Of a stretch of DNA of 64,000 nucleotides, positions 21,237 through 32,492 are shown piece by piece. A model generated the notes under the pieces. The model searched no databases. It had not been told where the DNA came from and saw nothing but the letters and a program-made list of their open reading frames with translations. The first letter of the stretch is position 1. Each line of letters starts with the position of its first letter. This DNA is from Mortierella sp. BCC40632 (taxonomy: Eukaryota; Mortierellomycota; Mortierellomycetes; Mortierellales; Mortierellaceae), in the NCBI GenBank assembly GCA_011634665.1, contig WAEK01000002.1, forward strand, positions 951,001 through 1,015,000, in the 5' to 3' direction. A program made the translations under genes and the position numbers.

Positions 21237-21271
<35 letters not shown>
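20142..21271 (+). mobile_element. 5'-truncated LINE (non-LTR) insertion
   Basis: The element is bounded by a perfect 19-bp direct repeat and ends in a poly(A) of about 33 residues, the signature of target-primed reverse transcription. The open frame to 21028 (at least 270 residues) is the C-terminus of a LINE ORF2. It begins with RRAHRIKKLHG and a zinc-binding CRVCREETETTRHVWEC, the usual cysteine-histidine motif after the reverse transcriptase. A basic and acidic tail of unknown function follows. The 3' UTR (21029-21238) holds a GC-rich palindrome, GGCGGCCGGTGCCGCC, then TTCTATAAACTC before poly(A). The endonuclease and RT domains are missing, so the copy is dead on arrival. Confidence 0.85.
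20216..21028 (+). CDS. LINE ORF2 C-terminal fragment
   Basis: This is the 270-residue remainder of the reverse-transcriptase polyprotein within the truncated LINE. The CxxC...H...C motif lies near its start. The frame is intact to its natural stop, which implies a recent insertion. The ATG is an internal Met of the parent protein. Confidence 0.6.
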   Translation: MLPTLTEMKRRHPELYEDDKCRVCREETETTRHVWECKATVKEQGEHWKGEVEKVEEYGRTQYRRELKAWVEQGRRKAGRSGHPKKPGFRERNEEDLWDSLEGIFEGIKDIRPGEREREQEEEEVIRPHTIREAYQGLVLDVVVQKWKQMHRTSTKTAKYMATRFFEAIEEYGRKQIWGQRCETTVEWEKSIGITAVSKRAERRNGDGGHQRSHGDFSDLNNPLRLKPDLREAYGEADETVLAYVLGKKKLDVMERLGSWKKVLAMDSGS

Positions 21272-21274
<3 letters not shown>

Positions 21275-21290
21275 ATCAAACCTCAGGAGG
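21272..21290 (+). repeat. Target-site duplication, 3' copy
   Basis: This is the exact partner of 20123-20141; it directly follows the poly(A) tail. Confidence 0.85.
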
Positions 21291-21492
21291 GTGTCAAAGG
21301 AAGCGGACGAAATATTAATGATGAAAATTCTATGGGAAAAGTCAGAAATCCCTAAATGTAATAATGGTCAAATGAAAGGGGTTGAAAAGAAAAATATAAA
21401 TGTAGTCTTTGGCAAAAAAAAAAAAAAAAAAAAAAAAAAAAGTGGGAACAATTTACAATAGTTTAATGGTGAACTCCTCCTTCCTTTATCCT

Positions 21493-22785
21493 TTAATCAT
21501 CCTCATCATCACTACTCGAGTCATATGCTGCTAGGGCAGCCAATCCATTCTTCTTCGCTGGCGCAGGACTGGGCTTTGAAGAGCTGTCATTGTCTGTCTT
21601 GATCTTTTTTGGATCTGGGCTACCATTTCCTTTATCCGGGCTTGAGCCCTTCTCAGTGTCCGCCTCGTCCACCTCTTTCCGTTTTCCGGTCGTGGTGGTT
21701 CCATCTGGGGTTTTTGTTGTTGTGGTCGTAGAGTCGGATGAGTTGTCCTTCTTTTTGACAAGTCCTGAGAAGACGGACGATTTCTTTTTGGAAGATCCAG
21801 ATGCTATTGGAGTAGGTGCAAAGGTTCCAGCAAGTCGTTCCGCTGGATCTGCTGGGGGCACAGCAGCCGTCTTGAGTTGTACATTCCTGTTGTGAATATC
21901 GAAGGGATAGATTGTATGGAGTCCAGGAAAAAAAAAAAAAAAAAAAAAGATCGGCCGTCAGTATTTCGTTCAGAAAAAAAATGTAGGCACTAGATATAGT
22001 GTGTGCCCTGCATATGGTGATATGGGTATAAAGTCCATACATGCGGAACTTTTTAAGCTCTTCCTCCTCTTGCTCGGCAAGGGCCTTTTTCTTGCTAGAT
22101 TCCTCGCTCTCAAGTGAATTCAAAAAATCGAACTCATCGTTGTCGATCTTGTGAATCAAATTGCCTACAGAGGGCGATAGACGCGAGAAAACAAAACAAA
22201 AGGTCAGCGAAGGTGATCCAAGAGAGTGCGCGAGAGAGAGAATTCTACAGGTCATCCCAATAGGTACACCCGGGTATTACCAAACTTGGTAGCTTCCAGA
22301 AAGGCATCCTGTTTTTTTTGCTTTTGTTCCTGGAGTCTCTCGTAAAGGGTCCTTGGGTCGTAGGGTTCTTCTTCTAACAGTGGCGGTGGATCTGGTGTGG
22401 AGGCGGAATAAAATAAATAAACAGGCTGATTAGTCCTAGAACTCTTTCCTTTCCTTTCCTTTCCTTTCTTTTTAGGAGCCGGGTCCGATCAGAACAAGTT
22501 CTCCAGTTGTATGTCGACCTTTGCTTTTTTCCCCCCTTAGTGTGCTTACTCTCTTTGTTTTGGTATGCCTTTTCCCACTCTTCCTGGCGCACTTTTTTAG
22601 CCTCTTCAATTGCATCTGTTTTTGAGTAGTTGGTGAGTGAAGAAAAAAAAAGAAGGGAAAGGTATTTCCTCCTGTTAGCTAATGTCGAGGGATGCAGTCA
22701 TGCGCAACAGCAATCATTATTCTCTCCTTGTCCGTGACATCAAGCAGATCCTCTTGCCTTGACTGATGAAGTTGATGGAAGACAT
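21493..22785 (-). CDS. NIP30/FAM192A N-terminal-domain protein
   Basis: Five exons (22758-22785, 22550-22615, 22281-22391, 22041-22164, 21493-21886) join to 240 residues. INFISQDAIEEAKKVRQEEW aligns without gaps to human NIP30 (PSME3IP1) from its FVSE to QEEW segment. EEPYDPRTLYERLQEQK matches the family core, and NDEFDFLNSLESEE matches the following DEDE.FLDEV stretch. The C-terminus is Lys/Ser/Thr-rich and ends in an acidic cluster (DSSSDDEDD), a feature the human protein shares in weaker form. The animal protein binds the nuclear proteasome activator PA28gamma; the yeast relative Fyv6 acts in the second step of splicing. The first intron appears to have a GC donor (GCAAGA). A GTCAAG donor nearby also keeps the frame but loses two aligned residues. 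Confidence 0.8.
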
Positions 22786-23034
22786 GGGTGGCAAATCTTT
22801 GTTGTAGAGGGTTCAACTTCCTGCAGGACTGGTTCCCAAAAAAAAAAAAAAAAAAAAGGTGTGAACACACGAATTCAGGCAAAGCTGCAAGTAAGGTGGC
22901 TCAGCGGAACCATTGAGTGTAGAAAGTGAGAGGAATTTTGTTCATTTCAGTAAGCTTTTTCGCCCCTTCTACTGCTAACTGCTAGGTATAACTGGCCCAC
23001 ATCCAAGAGTTGTAGTGGCCTTTTGATTCGCGCT

Positions 23035-24380
23035 TTAATGTGCACCTCGCTCAAGATCCCCCTTATCCCTTGCTTCCGAGTACTTTGGTGCGGACGGGTC
23101 GTGGCCAAGTAGACTCTGTTGCTCTTCCAACTGCGACAAGTTCTCACTTGATCTAGACTTGGAGTTGTCAGTGGGGATACCAGAGTAAAAATCGGTTCGG
23201 TCTCGATAGAGTATATAGTGCTGGGTCATAAACACCAAGTCAAATGCTATGCTAACAAAGCCCAACCCAAACTTGACAGGGTCGCCTGAAATACCGGACC
23301 AGTCGCCTGAAAGATAGGCATCCAAAATCAACTGAGAAATGCTAAGTGTGCCACCCGTAAAGTCTAACAGGATGTTGTGGATGCTCCACCCAACCGTCGA
23401 TTTTGCTTTCCAGTTGATAAAAACCTGAGGGCAATATTTGATGATGCTGATAGACAGTTTGACGTAGCTAAGGTAATAGAGAACGTCGATCCACTCGCAC
23501 CAACGCACTCCCGGCTCATCGTTCCACAGGATTTGACCCGAGATGGCTACCGTTCCTACGATAGCACCCACGATAAAGAGCTTTGTAGGAGTAGAGACTT
23601 GCTGACTTCTATCACGCTATAGGGTTGGAAGAACTTATATTACTAACCATGCGCTCGTGATCCAGGAAGGTACTGCTCGCGTCCCTTTCCATGCTTTGTT
23701 TCGCACTCTTGTAAAAAAAAAAAAAAAAAAAATGCTTTCGACTCCTTGGCTCCCCAAGCCGCATCATTGAACACTAAACAGCCTATTATCATGGGGATGG
23801 CGTGCTTTCCGAGGATTCTGTCGATTCAATAGAGCCACCAACCTACCCCCCGTCTCCTTTCTTTCCGTCCTCATGAATCGCCAAACAGTAACACAACTAG
23901 ACCTCAAAGGGTGCGTCTCTTACCTTGTAGACAAAAGTCTGGGCAAAGGTAAAGGTAGAGAGAGCGAGAGCATGAACTGCAAAGAATACATCATTTGCTC
24001 GGACCAAGTTTTCCTGTCCATCGTTACGGCGTTTGTATTCTTCTTGAATCTCGGAGCTGAAGTAAAAGGCGAGATTGAACAGCTAGGTGAAAGGAAACAC
24101 GCAGAGAAAATAAAAAAGAACGTATCTGTTATTCACCAAACTCATTCTCCATCTCTTCAGTTCAAATTTGATAGAGAACAATATTTACCGAGTAGCACAG
24201 GAAGCCAAGGACGTTTAGATAAATGAAATCAATGGAGAGACCCTGGACAGATTTTCGTCTCCAGTTGAGGATTGCTTGTGGATAGAAGCTTGCTGACCAG
24301 GCGAGAAAGTATGCCCAACCGATCACGTATGAAAGCAAGGCTCCAAATCCTTGCGACTGATTTAGCGTGTCGCCACTCAT
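23035..24380 (-). CDS. Cystinosin homologue, lysosomal/vacuolar PQ-loop transporter
   Basis: Four exons (24189-24380, 23924-24082, 23648-23707, 23035-23616) join in phase to 330 residues. The first PQ loop reads [21 protein letters not shown] and the second [36 protein letters not shown] and [14 protein letters not shown] match cystinosin loops. [19 protein letters not shown] and QHYILYR close the seventh helix. The protein exports cystine from the vacuole by proton symport. The C-terminal tail of about 45 residues is polar and lacks an obvious GYDQL-type sorting signal. The intron between exons 3 and 2 has the acceptor TTACAAG, which is weak but the only one that keeps the frame. Confidence 0.92.
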
Positions 24381-25358
24381 GATGGGGTCGTTCACTTCCT
24401 TGCAATGTCTTTGACTGGTGACTATTTGCCGAAAAGTTGAGGGAGAGTATGAATGGTATTGTTTTTTTTAGACACGACAATTGGAAAGAAAAAAAATGAA
24501 CGGGAACTGGACGCAAAAGAGTTCTGTGGAAAGAGAAGAAATAGATGTATAGAAAGAGAAAGAGAGGAGAACGAAAAAGAGAGAGAAAAGAAGAACAAAA
24601 AGGGCACAAGGAAAATGTGAATGATTGGGCTTGCCCCACACCCCTGCGCTTGGATCCAGTGATCACTTTTTTTTTACTGTCTCTTGAGTGAAAGTGTGGT
24701 AACGCAGGTTTACGAAGACTCAAGGATAAGGTAGCACAACCCTTCTTGCACTCGCACGGTTACCCAATAGGACCTTTCGCGAATTCTCATTCACAGGACT
24801 GGCTTCGTCTTTTCGTCCGGATGTTGCGCAATTTCTCCTACCTTCGATGACCCTCTTCTATCAATGCTGAGCCACTGAGCTCTGCTCCACCAAAAACTCG
24901 GCGAGTTGTCTTGGTTCATTGTAGCTATCGAGGCTGTGAAATTTCTGCAAATGGTAAGGTGGACTCGGAGGTTATGGAGTAATAAAGATATCAGGGGATC
25001 CCTGCTGTTAGGTCTCGCGACGGTCTAGCTAGATGGGTGATATCAAGGCTAAAAAAAGAAGATTGTATATTCATAGTTTTAAAGTCGACTGTCTACAACA
25101 ACCTGTGGACCCTGCTTAGGAGGACAAGAAGGACGGATCACAAGCTGTCGTTCAAAGGCCGACTCAAGTTCAGGCTAGGACAAGCGTGCGAGAGAGCAAG
25201 AATGAGAGGGGGGGAGAGAGGAGAGGAGAGGAGAGGAGAGGAGGCCCATATCCATATCTCTCTCTCTCTCGTACATACTTTCTTCCTCTGGATTCAATGG
25301 GTCTTGGCATCGCTATTTTTTTTTTTTTTTTTTTTTTTCCATAGCGAACCCTTCTGTA
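24381..25358. other. Intergenic, no gene recognised
   Basis: This holds the 5' flank of the cystinosin gene and then sequence without convincing coding content. An AGGAG/GAGA repeat is at about 25208-25275 and a T-run at about 25316-25338. The 3' border of the Fanzor region begins here. Confidence 0.5.
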
Positions 25359-26656
25359 TCACTAATGAAGAAAAATGAGAAATGTCCATATTAGAGCCAT
25401 CACGTGTGTTCATTTGACCAATCAAAAAAGAAGAAGAAAGAAAAAAAAAGAGAGAACTTACAAGTACGCCTCGATCTGCGAGGGGCTCTCCTGGAATCCG
25501 CCTGGATGAGGAAGAGCTTGAAAGTGGTTCCAGTGTCTGACTGGTGTTTTTGGTGGTGGGATTGACTCCCAAGGGTCTCAGTTGCCAGCTGAATGGTTTT
25601 AAGGTGGCACGCTCTGGAGAGAGGAGGTTGGATGCCCCGGCGATCGCAATTGCTACCGCCGAGTGAGTATCTCGGGGCCGGATTGAGTATCCACACTTGA
25701 GAGACGGGCACTTGGGATTCACGCACTCTACAGCGCCATGCACCTTCACCGTCTTTACCTCGCCTCGGATAACTCGTCGAGCACAGGCTAACCTGACTTC
25801 TTGGAAGCAAAAAATGCATGTTTTCGATGTTCGGTGCTCACTGGTAATGCCGACAGTGCAGTGCTGTCGATGCTCCTTTCTCATCTTTCCACCTCCTCGT
25901 CGGGCGTGGCCTTTAATGCGGCTGCCTACTCCAGTTCCTGCATCTCCGATGAGCATGACTTTGAAATACTTCTTTTCTTCCTTGGGGCACTGCAAAATGT
26001 GTCTAAAACGTCCGCCCGAGTTTCGAGGAATATGGTGGGCTAAGCATGAAGAGCACCAGCCGTCTCCGTAAGCTACTGTACCTACGACTAGAACGTAAAA
26101 AGGAAAAGATTTGAGCCCCATGTTTTTTCCATACATAGGCAAGGCAATATGCTCATTTTCATGGTACTTACGTGCTCCATCATTCTTCACATCGTGTTGT
26201 CTGACATGCTCTCGGACATGTGTGCGTTCTGCTGCACCGAGTTTTGCCCATGCCTTAGCTGTCCTGAGGCGCTGATTCCGTAAATCTCGCTGCCGCACGG
26301 TAGAACTTCGAATGCCTTCAAGTCATCCTCAACGGATCGATGGAAGCAACGGGCAGAGTCTATGGCTCCCAAACTGTTGGCTGTCTTTAGGACGTTTTGC
26401 TTATCAGACAGCTGTTCGATAGCCTCGCGTGTGCTATTATTTTCAGGACGTCTGAGTCGACGATTTCGCTTTCTGGTCGACCTTTCGGAATGCGAAATGT
26501 CGTTAATCTGTTTCGCAGTGATTCTGTGGGACCGTGGCAACCGGAGTTTCTCCAACTCCATCTGCTGAGTGAGCGACCGTTTTGTGGCAGTTGCAACAAC
26601 AGAAGAGCCTGTTTGGGTTGGCGACTCTGTGGAGGGCACGTCAGTATCGACTTGAT
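25359..26656 (-). pseudogene. Fanzor copy B, C-terminal half (RuvC and zinc finger), decayed
   Basis: The frame starts at a splice acceptor (TTGATTAG before 26656) with no start codon of its own, so it is the 3' part of a split gene. A basic helical linker (RRPENNSTREAIEQLSDKQN) leads to WCSSCLAHHI and a later Cys, then VMLIGDAGTGVGSRIKGHARR. Next comes SEHRTSKTCIFCF, a CVNPKC pair and RPRDTHSAVAIAIAG. This is the order of RuvC and zinc-finger motifs at the C-terminus of TnpB/Fanzor nucleases. In the final motif the usual D-x-N-x-A has His in place of Asn. A one-base frameshift lies near 26298 (AFEVLP to RQRDLRNQ). The last intron seems to end at 25362 with an immediate TGA. Confidence 0.65.
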
Positions 26657-26685
26657 CTAATCAAAGAATTTTAATGGTGATTAAA

Positions 26686-29600
26686 CTAGCCTAGTTTGCC
26701 CTGCGTACCGCAGGGATCCCCCATTGCATCTCTAACTGATGTTGGAGGCATAGTAAGTTGAGCTATCTCCTGTGAATATGAACAGGTATGTTTGGTGGGA
26801 CGGATTGTCCTTGTAAATGGCTCCAACGTTCTCCTCTCTGCCGAGAGTAGAGTCGACCCTCCTGCTATCGCAATACAAACAGCTGCGTTCACATCCCGGG
26901 ACTTGATCGTATGTCCTCGCTGGACTGACCCGCACTGGCTGTTCGTACACTCCATTGCTCCATTCACCTGAACCATCTTCTCCTTGCCATCCACAATCCG
27001 ACGCGACCGTGCCTTCCTCAATTGACCAAAACACTCGGCACACGTCTGGCTCGTCCTGAATTCATCAGTAAGTCCAACCACTCCGTACCGCATATGCTGC
27101 TCTCTCATCTTTCCTCCTCCCCGTCTAGCGTGCCCTCCAATTCTGCTTCCTACTCCCGTTCCTCCCGACCCCACCAGCATCACTGGGATGAGTGATGGAC
27201 CATTCTTGCGACACCGAGCCAGGTGCTGGTAGTTACCCCAGGTACACGCTATATGGTGCCGTTGGCAACCACCACACCATCCATCTGACGGGGATACCTC
27301 TAGAACATTAAAAGAAGAAGACTCAGTAAAAAATAAAAAATAAAAAAAAAAAAGGACATTTTGTTCTGCTCAACTGTACCTGATGGGCTCTCTGACCCAA
27401 ACGTTTCCAATGCGTGATTCTTCACATACTCCCTCTCTGCTGCCGCCACCTTCCCCCACACCCTTCTTGTGCGAAGTCGCTGGTTGTGCAGATCCTTCAA
27501 CCTTGCCTTGGATTTCTCAAATCCCTTCAATGCTTTGCGTGACTCTCGATGCAGCTCATGCGCCCTGTCAATCTCCTCCATCGTCTGTGCTGTCTTCAAA
27601 ACTTGTTCCTTGTCTGAGAGCTTCTCCAGTGCTTCGCGTACATCACTATTCTCCGGTCTCTTAAGTCGCATCTCTCGCCTCTTGGCTACCCGTCGCATCC
27701 CTGAAGCTTCATTGAGCTGAGGTGCCGTGATCTTGAATGGACGACTCTGGGGTGTCCATTGTTCTCTAGAGGCAGTTGCCTCTCCTGATGACTCCTCATC
27801 CGGAGGTGGTGGCCATGGCTCAGGATTAGAGCTCCCAAAGGTTTCCTCCGCATCCTCTTCTGTGCCTATTCATCATTAAAAAAAGCTATTAGATGCGCTG
27901 AGCTTGACAGATGACCGACATTATTCCTTACATCTTGCCCATTCAACTTACCATAAAAGTACAGCATATCGGTTGATATGCGTCTTGATCTCGCCCAGGG
28001 TCTGTGCACATGTTACACTCATCGTTCGAATCCCTGGATCTGTCCCTGCAAAGACAATTCTGTCCTCTGGCAACTTGGAAATATCGAGGCGCCTCGTTGA
28101 ATCCTCGACTGTAAAATCCTTCACAGTAGGTGTGGTGTACTCCACCGCCTTTGAGCCATCCTTGCTCTTTGGGGTCTTTGCTGTAACTACCCTGCGGAGC
28201 CCATTCCAGTAACTCCTCTCTTTCCGCAGGCGTCGCAACTGACTCTCCTGTGGCTGTACAGTTGCTCGAAGAGCTCGCACCTTTCTCCTTGCTTCTTGAA
28301 GAACGCGATATGTCTTTTTTTGCTCACTCCCTCTTCCGTCCTCTACACTCTGAATATTGCCCTCATTCGTGTCTACGCCCCCGATGCCTTCCTTGTTTGC
28401 CTTCTCATTCTCTTTTCTGACTGCTGTGCGGTGGTTCTTGGCTGTCAGGCTTTGATCCGTCTCGAGCACCTTGAGTTCCTTTCGGCCTCGCTTGATTCTA
28501 CTCTCAAGGTCTTTGATATTGCTCTCTACTCTCTTGATCTCTTCAGCAATTGTTTCCACTTCCATCTTTTGATACTCTATCTCTTTGGTCCAGTCCATAG
28601 TATCAGTCCTGACCTTGGCCTTGACCCGCCTCTCGTAGTGGCTGAACAACGGGCGACCTCCACGCTCGGCTCCCTGTGGAATCACTTCACCCAAAATCCG
28701 GACTGTGTACCTATCGACGAACATCATTCTGTCCGCAAATCTGAGGCCATGCTTGCGACACAGCCTTTGAACTTTCTCCAAGTCGAAGAATGCCCCAAAG
28801 ACTGCGTCCTTGTGATGTGGGACTCTTTCTCCGGCTATTAGAGGAGTGCCTTCAGAGTTCTTGATATCAAAGTGGCCTGGCGTCTTGGCACACAACACCT
28901 CGTATAACCCCTTCGCTCCAAGAATCAATGCATGACTGGAAGAAGGTGATATCTGCGGTGACAAAAGCCGAGTGTGCTGAGGATACCCAGCCGCTCTTTG
29001 AATTGCGTTGGCAATGATGGCCATAGGTGCAAGCAAAGTAGCGTGGGCCAAGGGCGCCCTCGTTCCACTTTTTGGGGTCTCGTCTCTCGGCTAACTCGAC
29101 GTTTTGCAACATAGGGTCGAAGTGCGTTGCCAGCTTGGCTTGGCTACAACACTGCATTGCTCCTCGGTGATATCCATTCCGCCGTGTGCTGACTTTCTGA
29201 CCCAGTTGTTGTCGATTTCCTTCTCGATTCGGGGTGACTCTAGGAGCATACGAAGAAGTCTCCTCAAAGACAATATGATCGCTCTTGTTGGCTCTTTAGC
29301 GAGAGAATCCCCTAATTCGTTTTCTAGTTCTTCCTCCATCTCATCGAGATCCCAGTCGTCGAAATCAGACCCTTCGAGATTGTCAGAGTCCTGATCTTTG
29401 ACAGTTCTCCTTTGGGTCACACCATTGTCCTTGTTGTTCACCTCAACCACCGGCTCTTTGACAAAATCTTCCTCCGGTTCTTTAATGTCCCAATCGTCAA
29501 AATCAATCCCTTCAAGGTCGTCCGTATTCAGGTCTTCGACGGCTCTCCTTAGGGCTTGAATACTGGATTCACCGCCCGCCTCGACTGTCGGCTCTTTGAC

Positions 29601-31874
29601 AGGGTCACCCTCCAGTTGGCTAAAATCCCAGTCATCAAAATTGACCCCTCCGAAATTGTCCGTATCCAGATGTTCGAGTCGGACATCCAGTGGTTCAAAA
29701 CATTCCGCCCCAGCGGTTTGGGCTGTGTACTTGTGAGCCAGGATGTATTCAATCCTGTGCAGGACCGATTGAATCCGTTGCCCATCTCCGGTTGGGTCTT
29801 TGTCAAGAGCACGGTTGAGATCATCGCAGAGCACCAGGATTGTCCGTTTCCATCTACTCTTGCCTACAGTTGCATTCTTGGGATGACTTTTCTTTCTCGT
29901 GGCCTGACGACTTGAGTTTTTTCTCTCTGCTTTCGCTCTCTCTCTGGAGCCAGATGGAGCCGCAATAGAAGCAAGAGAGTGTGATCGAGAAGCTTGTCAT
30001 ACATCTGGCCTCCCCAAAGGTTCTCGATGTTTGTAGCCATTTGCTTCAAGTGCTCACTAACAGTACTTGAACGGCCTCCAACATCTACTGAAAACTTGCT
30101 TTTGCCCGATGCGAGGTTACCGACCACACTGCTCCAGACCTGTCGCCTGGCTTTGTTCGCTGCGTTAACTCCTTGAGCTCCGAAGAACCAAGAATACATG
30201 AACAGGAGAAAGCTATACGACATTAGAGTTGTCGTGTCGCTCTTTCTCTCGGCTTCCAGGTGCTCTGGCAAAAGGTCAGGAAGGGCCGCAACTGGGAGCA
30301 AGGACAGGACAGTCTTGTCCCGAAACTCGAATCCTGCCGGAAAGACCGACTGGATGTCAAAGGCCATCTTGGTAGATGGATTGATGTAGTGAGTCCCTGA
30401 TGCGAGCTAAAAAAAAGAAAAAAAGAGGTGATATTCATTTGTCAGTAATAGAAAAAAAATAATAAAATAAAATAAAATAAAAATGCAGAGCCATTACCTC
30501 ATGAACCGCCTTCGTAGCCAGCACCGAGATTTCCTCACAAACCACCGTCATAGCCTCTTGACTTTTCTCTAGGAGAATTCGGATTCTCTCTTTGTCCTCT
30601 GTACAAAGATCAGGCCGAAGAACTTGCTGAAGTGTGGCTGTGCAGGATCGGAGCTGTCTCTGATCGGGTCCAGTCTCTTCCTCCATCTCGTAATCACCAT
30701 CGCTGCTGCCACCATCATCGCCATCACCGTTTCTTCCGCTTCCTCTCCTACTACTACTACCTCTTCCTCCTCCTCCACTTGTTCTAGCTGCCGCATCGAC
30801 TTTATCGTTCGAGTCGGCGCGACCCTTCCCTTTAGACAGCTTTTTGGTCTTGGCCTCTTCTTCTGCCTCCCATAGTGACTGAAAGTTTGCTTCGAGGTAG
30901 CTGTTCCATTGGTTGACGGTGCCGTCCTTCCCCAATTTTTGTCCATAGTAGTCCTAGAAAGATCTCGGGCGGCCACGTTGGAGGCTCTTATGGTATCGAA
31001 GGCGGACTTTTGATGCATAGAGGAAGTCTCTTTTGTTGCAATAAGAGACTGGTAGGCTTCCCCTTTGTCTTTTGCCCTTTAAGATGCTTCCTTTAATGCG
31101 GTTTTTGTTATGTAGTCATGCCTGCACAGTATCAAGTGGAGAAGCCATTAGATACACCATGCTTTATGAGGCTATTTCTGCTATCGAGTACTTGAAAAGT
31201 ACATGTTTAAACATTTACCTTGCTTTTTTGAAGGCTTCCTGGATATCAGCGTCCGCAGGATCGTCTAACTTCCGTTTTTAAAACCGCTATAGGTTCTTGG
31301 GCTGTGCGGTAGACCGCCGGGGAGTAGCGGCTATGGTATGGCTGGGCTGGAGGTTCTCCTGGGGTATGTTGTTGGACCGAGTAGTTCTTGGATGGCACCA
31401 ATGCCAAACACTCCCTCGTCCCAAGGTAGGAGTCAACGTGTTGAAGAATACCGATTGACATTGTCGAGTCTTCGCTCCTGAAGACCTTTGTCTTTTTTCG
31501 GGTGGAGAAGACAAAAATGTCAACGTGTAGCTCTGATGACAATAGTCGGAAATGCAGGTTGCTGTGGGGTGGGATGTCAACTGATGTGTCTCCAATGGTA
31601 AGAGTGAATAGAGGGTTTCGAGATGCAGTGTTATTGAGAAGACTTTGCACGATCGATGTTGTCGCTGGTACCCGAGATGTTTCAAGTGGAGCCATGTCGA
31701 CGACGATGCCCTGTCGGCAGAGTGTCTCCATCGTACTTGCCCTGTTTTCCAATTGACAGTGGTCAAGGGACAGAGTACTCTCCAGTCTGGGTGCAAGAGC
31801 AGGGTCATGCCTCTCTAGCATGCTCCTCCAGACTCTCAAGAGTCCTGCGCTGTGATCTCTTTGCAAAAGAATAA
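26686..31874 (-). pseudogene. Fanzor-type RuvC nuclease gene, copy A, near-complete but with lesions
   Basis: Exon blocks in order are about 31874-31205, 31110-30510, 30410-29052 (read on into 27948), 27867-27325 and 27262-26686. The N-terminal two thirds match no family I know. RuvC-I is FAGTDPGIRTMSVT (about 28030-28060). A charged coiled linker precedes it. The C-terminus has WCGGCQRHH, VMLVGSGGTGVGSRIGGHARR, DEFRTSQTCAECF with the acidic residue (about 27035-27070), CTNSQC and SRDVNAAVCIAIAGG (about 26880-26910). These are the RuvC and zinc-finger motifs of TnpB/Fanzor, RNA-guided DNA nucleases of mobile elements. Lesions: TAG at 29091 behind a 5-bp tandem duplication (29135-29144), an apparent frameshift near 31270, and a GTAAGT donor at 27947 whose phase does not fit the next exon. 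Unrecognised introns could remove some of these. Confidence 0.65.
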
Positions 31875-32492
31875 TTCAGTGTTGACTCCTAAAGAGCAAA
31901 ACGATGTAGTAAATATTTAGCAAGGTGTCAAGTTGAACTGTTGGGGGTCCTTTTTGTGCTTTCTTTATTCTTTGCCCTACCATGATAAAAAGAGGAAGAG
32001 AGAGCGTGTATGTGTGTAGTAGTGTATGTGTATAGTGTGTAGTGTGTAGTGTGGATTGTGGATTGTGGATTGTGGATTGTGGAGTGTGGAGTGTGTGTGT
32101 GCAAGGAAAGAAAAAGGTCAAGTTCAAGCAGAGCTCTCTTCTCTCTCTTCTCTCATTGTTGAATCCTCTAGTGCGCTGCACTTTGCATCTTCTCACTTTT
32201 AATTTGTCGGTGCCAGAATGGCGCTGGGAAAATATGAATCATTCTTTTTTCCTCACGCTTCAGGGGACCATGCGCAGTGCACGGTCTTCAAACTGACATA
32301 ATCATGAACTGTATGGAGAGAGAGAAAGAGAAGAGGAGAGAGAGAGAGAGAGCTTTTGAACACACATTCCTCAGACTTAAGCTGTTCGTTACGTAGTAGC
32401 TCTATTTTTGCATAGCTGTGGCACGCAGGACCAAGCACTTGTATTCAAACTCCTGCCCTTGCTGAATTGAATATTTCTCAAATTGACCTCTT

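Noticed and set aside
26657..26707. An intron joining copy A's last exon directly to the outer C-half, which would make a protein with two nuclease C-termini
   Set aside because: The junction is in phase, but copy A's own end aligns to the end of the outer half, so its stop looks natural; the outer half fits better as copy B's missing part.
28296..28841. 181-residue plus-strand frame within Fanzor copy A
   Set aside because: Antisense of the charged coiled linker, which is supported by alignment with copy B.
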